From NCBI GenBank assembly GCA_017792465.1, contig CP051234.1, positions 870,606 through 934,605 on the forward strand: a stretch of DNA of 64,000 nucleotides. The letters are read 5' to 3'. The stretch's first letter is position 1. Each line of letters starts with the position of its first letter. Shown one piece after another: positions 51,919 to 60,093 of the stretch. The stretch comes from Filomicrobium sp. (GTDB lineage Bacteria; Pseudomonadota; Alphaproteobacteria; Rhizobiales; Hyphomicrobiaceae). A program made the position numbers and the translations under genes. The notes below the pieces were generated by a model. That model searched no databases. It had not been told where the DNA came from and worked only from the letters and a program-made list of their open reading frames with translations.

Positions 51919-52953
51919 ATGTCGCTTGTCGAGCATCTCATCACCCTGACCGAGCGGGCTCCGCTGCCGGACGTTGCGACCCGAACCGGCATTGAATTCC
52001 TGGTCAGCCGCACAAGGCGGCAGCTTGAAATGACGGATGAGGCCACGACGCAGAAGTTCGCGCGCGATATGGCTGAGTTTCCCATCGCGCTCGCGACCCA
52101 AGAGGCCAATGACCAGCACTACGAGATCCCGGCCCGGTTCTTCGAACTGATACTGGGCCAGCGGCGCAAATATTCGTGTGGGTTCTACGATAACGACAGT
52201 TCAACGCTTGATGAGGCGGAAGAGGCAGCACTTGCACTCACCGCTGAACACGCCGGCATCGCAAACGGTCAGAAGATCCTGGAGCTTGGTTGTGGCTGGG
52301 GCTCGTTGACGCTCTGGATTGCGGAGCATTTTCCCGGCGCGCGCATTACCGCGGTTTCGAATTCTCAATCCCAGCGCGCCTATATCATGGCTCGCGCAGA
52401 TGAACTCAATCTGACGAACCTCACGGTCATCACGGCCGATATGAACGAATTCGCGACGGAAGCGCAGTTCGACCGCGTCGTCTCAGTGGAGATGTTCGAA
52501 CACATGTCGAACTGGCGCGACCTGCTCGCCAAGGTTTCGCGCTGGCTGGAACCGGACGGGCGCTTCTTCATGCACGTCTTCAGTCACAAGAAACTCCCCT
52601 ACCGGTTCGATCACGCCGACAAGTCGGATTGGATTGCCCAACACTTTTTCACCGGCGGCATCATGCCGAGCCACGATCTCATCAAGCATTTCGACGACTT
52701 GGTCGAGCTTGAAAAGAGCTGGCGCTGGAGCGGGCGTCATTACGAACGGACCGCGCGGGATTGGCTTGCGAATTTCGACCGCAACAGCGCTGAAATCGAC
52801 GTCATACTTCAGAACGTCTACGGGCAGGACGCCAGGCTATGGAAGCGGCGCTGGCGTTTGTTTTTTCTCGCGACGATGGGGCTGTTCGGCCATAGCGGTG
52901 GCAGCGAGTGGGGCATCAGCCACTATCTATTGCGACCCTCCCGCGGTAGGTGA
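51919..52953 (+). CDS. Second CFA-family SAM methyltransferase
   Basis: 344 residues, shorter than the enzyme at 46146. SAM site ILELGCGWGSLTLWIAEHFP, substrate-side blocks NDQHYEIPARFFELILG, SVEMFEHMSNWRDLL and FFTGGIMPSHDLI. This subgroup (cyclopropane synthase-like, without the N-terminal lipid-binding extension) is a recurring RpoE-regulon member. AAAGGA lies about 10 bases before ATG 51919; the frame extends further upstream through the DUF1295 gene but has no better start. Likely methylates unsaturated acyl chains during singlet-oxygen stress. Confidence 0.88.
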   Translation: MSLVEHLITLTERAPLPDVATRTGIEFLVSRTRRQLEMTDEATTQKFARDMAEFPIALATQEANDQHYEIPARFFELILGQRRKYSCGFYDNDSSTLDEAEEAALALTAEHAGIANGQKILELGCGWGSLTLWIAEHFPGARITAVSNSQSQRAYIMARADELNLTNLTVITADMNEFATEAQFDRVVSVEMFEHMSNWRDLLAKVSRWLEPDGRFFMHVFSHKKLPYRFDHADKSDWIAQHFFTGGIMPSHDLIKHFDDLVELEKSWRWSGRHYERTARDWLANFDRNSAEIDVILQNVYGQDARLWKRRWRLFFLATMGLFGHSGGSEWGISHYLLRPSRGR

Positions 52954-52981
52954 TGCGCCTCAACCCAAGATCTCGCCGTGC

Positions 52982-53386
52982 TTATTTTCCTTCGAAGATC
53001 TGCAACGCATAGAAAGCGGCTGTCGCACAGAGACCGGCGACGATTGCGCCATAGGCAATGTCGATGAGCGTGATCTCGACCGACCACTGCTTGAGTGTCG
53101 CGTAGTTCGTCAGATCGTAGGTTGCATAACAAAGCGCTCCCAGAAGCGCGCCCAGCGCAAATGCGGTCAGCGCGGTGCCGTCTTTGTGCGCGGGCAGCAC
53201 TGCGAAGACGACGACGCCGATTGGAAAGGACAGGTAGAAGACCAAAGCCGGAATCATGCGTATCTTTTCGACCAGCATGTCGCCAAGCGCCGGGCGATAG
53301 AACGCATCGGCCATCTGCCACAGCCACAGGGCGTCGATAATTCCGAATACGACGAGCACGATGATGTAGGCGATTAGGAACGTCAT
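52982..53386 (-). CDS. DUF2177-family membrane protein
   Basis: 134 residues with four membrane helices: IAYIIVLVVFGIIDALWLW, IRMIPALVFYLSFPIGVVVF, LTAFALGALLGALCYATYDL and IDIAYGAIVAGLCATAAFY. The YDLTNYATLKQW motif is typical of DUF2177. Function unknown; the family is found in RpoE-ChrR regulons. ATG 53386 follows GAGAGG and a leader of about 26 bases from the RpoE-type promoter at 53419-53447. Its end meets the CFA-type gene tail to tail. Confidence 0.9.
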   Translation of the reverse strand: MTFLIAYIIVLVVFGIIDALWLWQMADAFYRPALGDMLVEKIRMIPALVFYLSFPIGVVVFAVLPAHKDGTALTAFALGALLGALCYATYDLTNYATLKQWSVEITLIDIAYGAIVAGLCATAAFYALQIFEGK

Positions 53387-53418
53387 TGCGGGCCTCTCCG
53401 ATCGACACAGGTTTCGAT

Positions 53419-53447
53419 TGATACGCCCCAGCACCCGATCAGGATCA
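53419..53447 (-). promoter_or_regulatory. RpoE(ChrR)-type promoter of the DUF2177 gene
   Basis: Minus strand TGATCC (53447-53442), 18 bases, TATCA (53423-53419). Same spacing and sequence as the two promoters flanking rpoE. Confidence 0.75.
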
Positions 53448-53574
53448 CGCCAAACGTTATGCTGCCAAACAAAGACTGCCCGCCACAAACCCCGCGCAAC
53501 CCGCTTCAAACCAGCATTCGATGCTGCTGGACCATTCGGTGGTGCGGGCCACGACAGGCGTGAAGACGCGCTCG

Positions 53575-55128
53575 TTATTTCAAATACGCATGCTTGGTGA
53601 ACTCAGCTTTGAGCTTTTCGGCTCGCTTGCGGATGTCGCGACGCTCTGCATCGTTCTTGCGGTCGAGGTTATCAAACTGGAATTTCATTCGCGGGTTCGA
53701 CTTCAGCCGATTGCGATTGCGCGACAAGAAATCCCAATAAAGCGTCGTGATCGGGCACGCGTCATCGCCGGTGGCCTCCTTCGGCTTGAACCGGCATGTC
53801 CTGCAATAGTCGCTCATCTTGTTGATGTAATTGCCGGAAGCGGCATAGGGCTTTGTCGCCATGACGCCGCCATCGCCGTATTGGCTCATGCCCAGGACGT
53901 TCGGCAGTGAGACCCAATCCACCGCATCGGCATACATCGACATGTGCCAGCGGTGCACGTCGTAGGGACGCGCCCCAAGCAGCATGTTGAACAGCCCAAG
54001 GACCATGAGCCGCTGGATGTGATGCGCATAAGCATGGTCGACCAGCTGACCGACCGACTCGTGAATACAGCGCATCTCGGTCTCGCCCGTCCACATGAAG
54101 GCTGGAACATCAAGGTCGGCATCCAACGCGTTGAGATCCTGATACTCCGGCATGCGCGTCCAGTAGATTCCGCGAACGAACTCTCGCCACCCCAGGATCT
54201 GACGCACGAACCCTTCGACGCTGTTAATCGGCGCCGCGCCGTCTTCATACGCCTGAATTGCGGCTTCGATCGCCTTGCGCGGGTCAAGCAAATGGAGATT
54301 GAGCGAAGTCGAGATGCGGGAATGAAAAAGATAGGGATGCCCGGCCGCCATGGCGTCCTGATAGCGTCCGAAATCCGCCAGGCGATGGTTGACGAAATCC
54401 CTCAGCGCATCCAGCGCCGCCTCATGTGTCACCGGATAATCAAATTCTTCCAGGCGACCCGGGGCGTCCGGGAACATCCGTTCCACGAGCGCGATGACGT
54501 CATTGGTCAGGGCATCAGTCTGAAACCTCCGGGGCGCCTTGATATCGGGCGGCCCGTTGCGTCCGAATGTCTTTCGATTGTCTGCGTCGAAATTCCATTT
54601 GCCGCCGACGGGCTCGCCGTCCTGCATCAAGTAGCCGGTGCGGTGGCGCATTTCGCGATAGAAGAATTCCATCAGCAGCGAGCGCCGTCCGTCCACATGT
54701 CTTTTGAAATCGTCAACCGAACTGATGAAATGCGTGTCGGCCACAAACTTCACGTCTGTTCCGGTTTGTCGGCAAGTCTTTTCGATCAATGATCTGACGC
54801 GATAGTCGCCGGGCTCAAGGCAGACGACCTGCCGAGGCGACTGCTGCTTGATCCAGCGCTTGAGCTCCGCCCCGATCGCGCCCTTGTTGGCTTCATCGTC
54901 AAGCGCGCTGTAGCAGACCGAATAGCCTTTCTCGCGCAGGTCGTCGCGAAAATGGCGCATCGCCGAGAAGAACAAAACCAGACGGATTTTGTGCTGCGGC
55001 ACATAGCGCGCTTCTTCGGCCACCTCGATCATTACAACGCGATCGTCTTCGGATTTGGCATACTCCAAGGCTGGGGATTCCAGCCAAAGCTGGTCGCCTA
55101 AAACCAGGACGAGATTGTTGCAGCCCAT
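53575..55128 (-). CDS. FeS-type cryptochrome/photolyase (CryB/PhrB-like, 6-4 photolyase group)
   Basis: 517 residues from ATG 55128. The N-terminal DPRP-type antenna domain opens NLVLVLGDQLW. The C-terminal FAD domain carries four cysteines, C354, C442, C445 and C458, with the same spacing (88, 3 and 13) as the [4Fe-4S] ligands of Agrobacterium PhrB. The motifs WHMSMYADAVDWVSLPNVLG and QYGDGGVMATKPYAASGNYI form the flavin site. Members repair 6-4 photoproducts using light and use a lumazine antenna. It sits beside the RpoE-ChrR genes, consistent with light and singlet-oxygen defence. A full TGATCC promoter was not found; AAATCC-N18-TTAGCG lies upstream (about 55250). Confidence 0.93.
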   Translation of the reverse strand: MGCNNLVLVLGDQLWLESPALEYAKSEDDRVVMIEVAEEARYVPQHKIRLVLFFSAMRHFRDDLREKGYSVCYSALDDEANKGAIGAELKRWIKQQSPRQVVCLEPGDYRVRSLIEKTCRQTGTDVKFVADTHFISSVDDFKRHVDGRRSLLMEFFYREMRHRTGYLMQDGEPVGGKWNFDADNRKTFGRNGPPDIKAPRRFQTDALTNDVIALVERMFPDAPGRLEEFDYPVTHEAALDALRDFVNHRLADFGRYQDAMAAGHPYLFHSRISTSLNLHLLDPRKAIEAAIQAYEDGAAPINSVEGFVRQILGWREFVRGIYWTRMPEYQDLNALDADLDVPAFMWTGETEMRCIHESVGQLVDHAYAHHIQRLMVLGLFNMLLGARPYDVHRWHMSMYADAVDWVSLPNVLGMSQYGDGGVMATKPYAASGNYINKMSDYCRTCRFKPKEATGDDACPITTLYWDFLSRNRNRLKSNPRMKFQFDNLDRKNDAERRDIRKRAEKLKAEFTKHAYLK

Positions 55129-55272
55129 CGTGCCCAAACCATTTATCCGAATTATGGAATGCCCCGACCAGTCTGGCCTGAAGCGCCACGTTGGCCTGAA
55201 GCACCACTATGCGTCGCTAACGCACCAAAGGGCACTTTGGATTTCTTAAAGTTTCAGGACTGCAGCATAAAA

Positions 55273-55326
55273 CCCCGCGGCCTCCATCCGACGCCGCGGG
55301 GCCATTGCAACCGAACGCTCGGTTGC
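55273..55326 (-). terminator. Double hairpin terminator after cytochrome P460 gene
   Basis: Two tandem stems: GCAACCGA/TCGGTTGC (55307-55326) and CCCCGCGGC/GCCGCGGGG (55273-55301). On the minus strand the second stem is followed by TTTTATG, a short U-run, so transcription from the P460 gene should stop before the photolyase gene. Confidence 0.75.
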
Positions 55327-55382
55327 ATGGCGTCGCGCTCAAAAAATCCCGCTACCTGAGCGCGCCACCGTAACCTTGAATA

Positions 55383-55895
55383 CTATTTCGCGAGGTGCTC
55401 ATAGGAGAACAGGAACGAAGACTCCTTGAGTTCCGAGTGGCACGAGCGGCAGGTCGCGAAGTCCTTATCCAGCCGTGTCCCGTCAGCCTTAAAGCCCGCA
55501 AACTCCCAATCGCCGACGTTCATTTTTTCACCGCTGTAGTCTTTGCCCCAACCCGCACCCTTCTGCTTGACCATCACGGCTGCAAGGTCGCCGCGAACGA
55601 GGCGATCAAGGTTTTTGCTGCGAACCGGCTTGCCGTCCTTGTCCATCTTCGCTTTGTAGACTTCCATGATCACGATTGAACCGTCTGGCATCTCACCTCC
55701 GGCCTTGGCGCCCTTCACGGCGACGTCATTGGCATAGAAACGGGCCAACTGTTTTCCGTTCTGACGCTCGGCATTCATGTAGTTCGAGAAGCTCTCCTGA
55801 TATCCTTTCGGAAACTCAATCCGCTCGGGTCCTGCCATCGCTGTTGCACCTGCTGCGATTAGGATTAGTCCGGCCGTTGCTAAACGTTTTTTCAT
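55383..55895 (-). CDS. Cytochrome P460-family heme protein
   Basis: 170 residues with a signal peptide (ATAGLILIAAGATAMAG), then a mainly beta body and one heme site, CRSCH at 149-153 near the C-terminus. Motifs FPKGYQESFSNYMNAERQNG, FYANDVAVKGAKAGGEMPDG and VGDWEFAGFKADGTR are typical of the P460/cytochrome c'-beta group. True P460 enzymes oxidise hydroxylamine or trap nitric oxide with a Lys-heme cross-link; whether that Lys exists here cannot be judged by eye. It is monocistronic with a good terminator, upstream of a minus-strand sigma/anti-sigma pair. Confidence 0.88.
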   Translation of the reverse strand: MKKRLATAGLILIAAGATAMAGPERIEFPKGYQESFSNYMNAERQNGKQLARFYANDVAVKGAKAGGEMPDGSIVIMEVYKAKMDKDGKPVRSKNLDRLVRGDLAAVMVKQKGAGWGKDYSGEKMNVGDWEFAGFKADGTRLDKDFATCRSCHSELKESSFLFSYEHLAK

Positions 55896-56191
55896 TCGCC
55901 TCGTTCCTTATGTTTTTCAGCAATCACAGACCTGCGCGCATTTGTCCTTCGGGACGTCAATCCATCGAACAAATGGCTGGTCCTGCTTCGTGCGCGGAAC
56001 GGCGGCCGACCCAAAGAGCAGTCCATCAAAAGCGGACCGACAGCAATTCGCCCTGCGCGATTTTTCTCATCGTCGCAGTGGAGGTACGTGGAGATTTCTG
56101 GGGAGTTTCAGGCGGCTCGAAAAAAAGACGGTTGTTCCAGAAGCGATCGGGCAGATCAGCCAATTCTCAGCCCACGCAACCGTCGCCCATC

Positions 56192-56908
56192 TCAAAGTTG
56201 AGACGGGATCAGGCGCCCATGAACCGCGCGGCCGGTTGGTGTCCCAGTTGGTGATCCACCTTCCGGTTCCAGACTGATCCCGAAAGTCGCCGACTGCAGA
56301 AGATCGGCGTCGTAGGGCAAAGTCTTGCGCGTCGGTTTGGTCGGCTCGTCCAGAAGCCCGAGCGAGCGCGGCTTGCCGCCGAGCTGATCGGAGGCGATCC
56401 AAAGCTGATAGGTCTTACCCGCAGCAGGCTTCGCGGTCACCGGGCGGACGATAATCTGACGCGATTTCAAGTCGATCGACATGACGAAGGCGGGCTGCTC
56501 GTCGTTGTTTTGAAAGACCGCAACATAGTGACTGTCAGGCGTGGTGGTTGGCGGCGCACGGAAAACGACCAGAGCCGCAAGCCCGGCTGCTATCGCATAT
56601 CCGCTGATTGCCGTTGCCCGCCAGAAATTTACGGAGCGCCGCAAACGACGCGGCTCGGCCGTTTGCGCCCATTCCGCCCGCTGGATGCGCTCGACACGCT
56701 CAATTAATGACGACTTGACGTGGGCTGGAGGCTCAACCGATTGGTATTCAGCCAGCCAGGGAGACAATCGAGCCTCCCAAGCAGCAATCGCCGCGCCCAG
56801 TTCGACATCTGTCGTACGCCGGGCTTCGACGGCCTCGCGTTCCGACGACGTCAGCGTTCCCACGACGTATTCGGCAGCCAGCATGTCGATCTCGTCGCTG
56901 CTGCTCAT
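56192..56908 (-). CDS. RskA-type transmembrane anti-sigma factor
   Basis: 238 residues. The N-terminal anti-sigma domain (DMLAAEYVVGTLTSSEREAV) precedes one membrane segment at about 110-132 (ATAISGYAIAAGLAALVVF) and a periplasmic RskA_C domain with FVMSIDLKSRQIIVRPVTAK, YQLWIASDQLGGKPRSLGLL and FGISLEPEGGSPTGTPTG. ATG 56908 overlaps the sigma-factor stop (ATGA). It holds the ECF factor encoded just upstream; release would follow regulated proteolysis in the membrane. No zinc motif is present, unlike ChrR. Confidence 0.92.
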   Translation of the reverse strand: MSSSDEIDMLAAEYVVGTLTSSEREAVEARRTTDVELGAAIAAWEARLSPWLAEYQSVEPPAHVKSSLIERVERIQRAEWAQTAEPRRLRRSVNFWRATAISGYAIAAGLAALVVFRAPPTTTPDSHYVAVFQNNDEQPAFVMSIDLKSRQIIVRPVTAKPAAGKTYQLWIASDQLGGKPRSLGLLDEPTKPTRKTLPYDADLLQSATFGISLEPEGGSPTGTPTGRAVHGRLIPSQL

Positions 56909-57453
56909 CCGACCAAGCACTCCTTCAGTTTCTTTAAGCTCCGATGGAGCCAAGTCTTGACGGTTCCAACAGGAATTCTCAATTGCGCCGAAATCTCATC
57001 GCGAGAATGACCATTGAGATAGGCCAGCTTTACCGCTTCGCGATGTTCATCCTCAAGTGCGCCGAGACAATACTCGAGCTTCTGCCACGTTTCTTTTTCT
57101 TCGATCACCAGATCTGCGCGCGGCACGGTATCGGGAACCTCTGTCACATCGGCATCTGAGGCTTGAAGATCCCTGGCATGCTTGCGAACGACATCGATTG
57201 CGGCGTTTCTTGCAATCGTCGCCATCCACGTGATCGGCGAAGCGATGTCCCGATCGAACGTGTCCGCTCGTTGCCAAATCTTGAGATAGACGTCTTGCAG
57301 CAGATCCTCCGAGCGTGCGCGATCCTTGAGGATACGAAGAATCACCCCGAAAAGTTTCGCGGAAGTGGCATCATAGAGCTTTGAAAAGGCCGCCCGGTCC
57401 CCGCTCGCTGTCCGCGCAACCCATTCGGTCAACTTTGATGAAGTCGTTGGCAT
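56905..57453 (-). CDS. ECF sigma factor of the SigK-like group
   Basis: 182 residues. Region 2: FSKLYDATSAKLFGVILRIL, LLQDVYLKIWQRADTFDR and WMATIARNAAIDVVRKH; region 4: LEDEHREAVKLAYLNGHSRD and IPVGTVKTWLHRSLKKLKE. ATG at 57453 is used; a TTG two codons earlier is possible. Co-transcribed with its RskA partner and facing a fasciclin gene across 387 bp, a common arrangement that marks the fasciclin protein as a likely target. Confidence 0.93.
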   Translation of the reverse strand: MPTTSSKLTEWVARTASGDRAAFSKLYDATSAKLFGVILRILKDRARSEDLLQDVYLKIWQRADTFDRDIASPITWMATIARNAAIDVVRKHARDLQASDADVTEVPDTVPRADLVIEEKETWQKLEYCLGALEDEHREAVKLAYLNGHSRDEISAQLRIPVGTVKTWLHRSLKKLKECLVG

Positions 57454-57840
57454 GGACAAGGGGCCTGTATCATTGCAGTCGCTCAGCGGTGGCTGGAACA
57501 GCGCTCGACAGCCATTCTTCGCTGCTTACGCCACTGGCTCGAAAAAGGCATCTTAGAGTTAAGGTGATGAACTTCCTATCAGAGGCGTCCGACACCTCAA
57601 ACCATTTTTGGCAAGTGAGCCAGATAGCTTTTCGTGCTGGTGTCGGCGCGGCCATGAAGACGCTACGAATTCGCACCAGCCATGTCTTCGAGAACTTGTA
57701 GCCGGTCCTTTTAGATCACATCGCAACGACCAAAATATCGTCAACTCTATGTGATCAGTTTTTTAGAAACCAGCACACCATGGGCGCGTAACTCCTCCAG
57801 CTCTCAAGAGCTCAAATCAACCCAAGGAGTTATTGTTTAA
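57454..57840. other. Divergent region between ECF sigma gene and fasciclin gene
   Basis: 387 bp with no supported gene. An inverted repeat GATCACAT (57714-57721) and ATGTGATC (57749-57756), arms 27 bases apart, lies 85-127 bp before the fasciclin start and could be a regulator site. The fasciclin ribosome site is AAGGAG near 57824. Sigma-specific promoter elements could not be named. Confidence 0.5.
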
Positions 57841-58422
57841 ATGGTCACAAAATCAATTTTCCGACTTGCTGCCGTCGCGCTGATCGGTGCCGGCGCCTTC
57901 GCGACAGCTGAGCTGCGGCCGGCAATGGCAGAAAAGACTCTCGAGGTTGGCGGGGCCGCAATGTACCCGTCCAAGAACATCATCGAGAACGCGATGAATT
58001 CAAAGGATCACACCACATTGGTCGCCGCCGTCAAAGCAGCCGGTCTCGTTGATACGCTGAGCGGCGAGGGGCCTTTTACCGTCTTCGCGCCAACGAACGC
58101 TGCATTCGACAAGCTGCCGAAAGGTACGGTCGAAAATCTCATGAAGCCGGAGAACAAGGAAAAGCTGAAACAGATCCTGACCTATCATGTCATCGGCGGC
58201 AAAGCGCCGACCAGCGCCGCAATCACGCAGATGACCAAAGACGACGACAACGCACACCCGGTCAAGATGGTGTCCGGTGATAAGCTGACCACCATGATCG
58301 ATGACGGCAAACTCAAGATCAAGGACGCGAGCGGGAACGTTGCAACTGTGACGATCGCCGACGTCAAGCAGTCGAACGGCGTCATCCACGTCATTGATAC
58401 GGTGCTGTTGCCGAAGTCATAA
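57841..58422 (+). CDS. Exported fasciclin (FAS1) domain protein
   Basis: 193 residues: signal peptide (LAAVALIGAGAFATAELRPAMA) and one FAS1 domain. The conserved H1 block GPFTVFAPTNAAFDKLPKGT and the H2-like ILTYHVIGGK plus NGVIHVIDTVLLPK are clear. FAS1 proteins mediate adhesion or ligand binding at the cell surface. AAGGAG precedes the ATG. In mycobacteria and rhizobia such genes are regulated by SigK/RskA-like pairs, fitting the divergent neighbour. Confidence 0.93.
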   Translation: MVTKSIFRLAAVALIGAGAFATAELRPAMAEKTLEVGGAAMYPSKNIIENAMNSKDHTTLVAAVKAAGLVDTLSGEGPFTVFAPTNAAFDKLPKGTVENLMKPENKEKLKQILTYHVIGGKAPTSAAITQMTKDDDNAHPVKMVSGDKLTTMIDDGKLKIKDASGNVATVTIADVKQSNGVIHVIDTVLLPKS

Positions 58423-58589
58423 GGCGGGACGGGCGGCTGTTGCCACTGAGTTTTGCCCCCCTCTTGGTGGTGACAGCCGCTCTCTTTTTTAAGCCGGCAG
58501 CCGGCCATGCCGCGAAGCCAACAACTCTAGCTCTTGCGAAATGTTCGCCACCGACTCCATCAAGAAGCCTCAAAACCTGGGAGAAACCC

Positions 58590-59123
58590 ATGCGCGCCAG
58601 ACCTCAGTCTCTCACCACCTTGATTGCCGTCGTGATCATGTCCTCGGTTGTACAGGCGCAACCGTTCCTTGCCGCCGGCCAAGAGGACAGCGCGGCGGCA
58701 CAGCAAGAGTCCATCGCAAATATGAGCGAGGCTGAACTGCGGACCGCCATTGAGCGTTTCATCAACGATTTCTACCTGGCGGGCGAAAACCTTTCGCGTG
58801 ACGAAATGAAGATCATCTACGCGCCGGTCGTCGACTACTTTGGCGAGCGACGCAAAACGCGCGCGGCGATCATGAAGAACCAACGCGCCTATTATCGGCG
58901 ATGGCCTGATCGGTTGTTCGAAATGATGCCCGGAACGCTGGAGATTAGCCGCAAGGAAGGTTCCACGGGCATCGTCGACGTCACGTTTGAATATTTCTAC
59001 GAGACGCGATCTGCGAAAAGAGTTTCGCGCGGCCAAGGCGTGTCGTACCTGACTTTGGACTTCACTGTCGCAGGTGGACAGATCATTCGTGAGGGCGGGA
59101 AAGTCCTCAAGCGCTTTCGTTGA
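58590..59123 (+). CDS. Exported NTF2-like hypothetical protein
   Basis: 177 residues from ATG 58590 with GGGAG 7 bases ahead. A signal peptide (LTTLIAVVIMSSVVQAQ) is followed by an alpha+beta domain: helix MSEAELRTAIERFINDFYLA, VDYFGERRKTRAAIMKNQRA, RRWPDRLFEMMPGTLEIS and closing strands GVSYLTLDFTVAGGQIIREG. This resembles NTF2-like domains that accompany trypsin- or caspase-like proteins in Rhizobiales, and a trypsin-like gene follows 177 bp downstream. No catalytic residues are apparent. Confidence 0.65.
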   Translation: MRARPQSLTTLIAVVIMSSVVQAQPFLAAGQEDSAAAQQESIANMSEAELRTAIERFINDFYLAGENLSRDEMKIIYAPVVDYFGERRKTRAAIMKNQRAYYRRWPDRLFEMMPGTLEISRKEGSTGIVDVTFEYFYETRSAKRVSRGQGVSYLTLDFTVAGGQIIREGGKVLKRFR

Positions 59124-59300
59124 CGTCGATATTCGATCCTGCAGCGCATCTTTAGAGCGGTAGCCAATTGGCCAGGACTGGACGCTCGACCTCCCGACGG
59201 CAACTTTCTTGGCGACTGATGCGGCAGAAGCACCACGATCGATGCCTTCCATCGCTAGTATCTCTTCCGACGGGGCCAGTCGAAGAGGGACTTCAGCATA

Positions 59301-60023
59301 GTGAAGAGTTTGACGTTTGTGTCGCTGCTGACAGCAGCGTTGAGTGTGTTTACGACCGCAGCGGCGGTCGCGGACTGCATCGATCCGAAGACAGTTGCCC
59401 GCGCCACCACCCCAATTTTCAGGACATTGAAAGGAAACGATGAGGCGACCCTGGTTGCCGGCACAGGCTGGTTCTTGTCGCCGAGCAGAATCGTAACCGC
59501 TGCGCATGTTGCCGACGGCTTGAAGTTGACCCCGCACAGTTGGGCGCAAATCAATCTTGGACCAAAAGGGGACGCTGACAGAGTTGACGCCCGCATTGGG
59601 CAACTGGTGGACGCGCACCCGGAAAAGATCGCCGTTATCGAGTTGAGTAAGCCTGCGCGCGGGGCCATGCCACTTGCGGTTCGATCCGCACCGCTGAAAC
59701 CGGACGAACCGATCCTCTCTGTCGCATACTCAGGCATGCGCTTGCGTTTCGCAGGCGGGAGGTTCGTCGACAGCGAACCTGCTACTAAGTTTCCAGGGGC
59801 CGCACTGTTTGAAATTTACGATGGAACGGACCGGCTGGTTATCGATGAAGGTGCGTCTGGCGCTCCGGTGCTCGACTGCCGCGGCGAGGTCGTCGGGGTG
59901 ATCACCGGGACGCTTTCCCAGGAGGTCACGATCTTTTCCCGGACGGTGCGGATCTCTACGGCTTGGCAAAAACCGAATGTCGTCGGCATCCCCGTCGAGA
60001 GTTTGGCAAATCTCGTGCGGTAG
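59301..60023 (+). CDS. Exported trypsin-like serine peptidase homologue, catalytic Asp not evident
   Basis: 240 residues from a GTG at 59301 with GAGGG upstream. Signal peptide (VSLLTAALSVFTTAAAVA), then a chymotrypsin fold: His in RIVTAAHVADG and nucleophile Ser in DEGASGAPVLDCRGEVVGVI. At the place where the Asp normally stands (DIAVL) the sequence reads EKIAVIEL, so the triad seems incomplete unless a nearby acidic residue replaces it. It may be a weak peptidase, a binding-only relative or an Asp-shifted enzyme. Likely periplasmic; partner may be the NTF2-like protein upstream. Confidence 0.75.
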   Translation: MKSLTFVSLLTAALSVFTTAAAVADCIDPKTVARATTPIFRTLKGNDEATLVAGTGWFLSPSRIVTAAHVADGLKLTPHSWAQINLGPKGDADRVDARIGQLVDAHPEKIAVIELSKPARGAMPLAVRSAPLKPDEPILSVAYSGMRLRFAGGRFVDSEPATKFPGAALFEIYDGTDRLVIDEGASGAPVLDCRGEVVGVITGTLSQEVTIFSRTVRISTAWQKPNVVGIPVESLANLVR

Positions 60024-60093
60024 GGCGCAGGCCGCGGCAAGGCCCTCGCGGTCTGGGACTCGAAGATTGCCTGCAGAAAGGCAGCCCCAGTAC

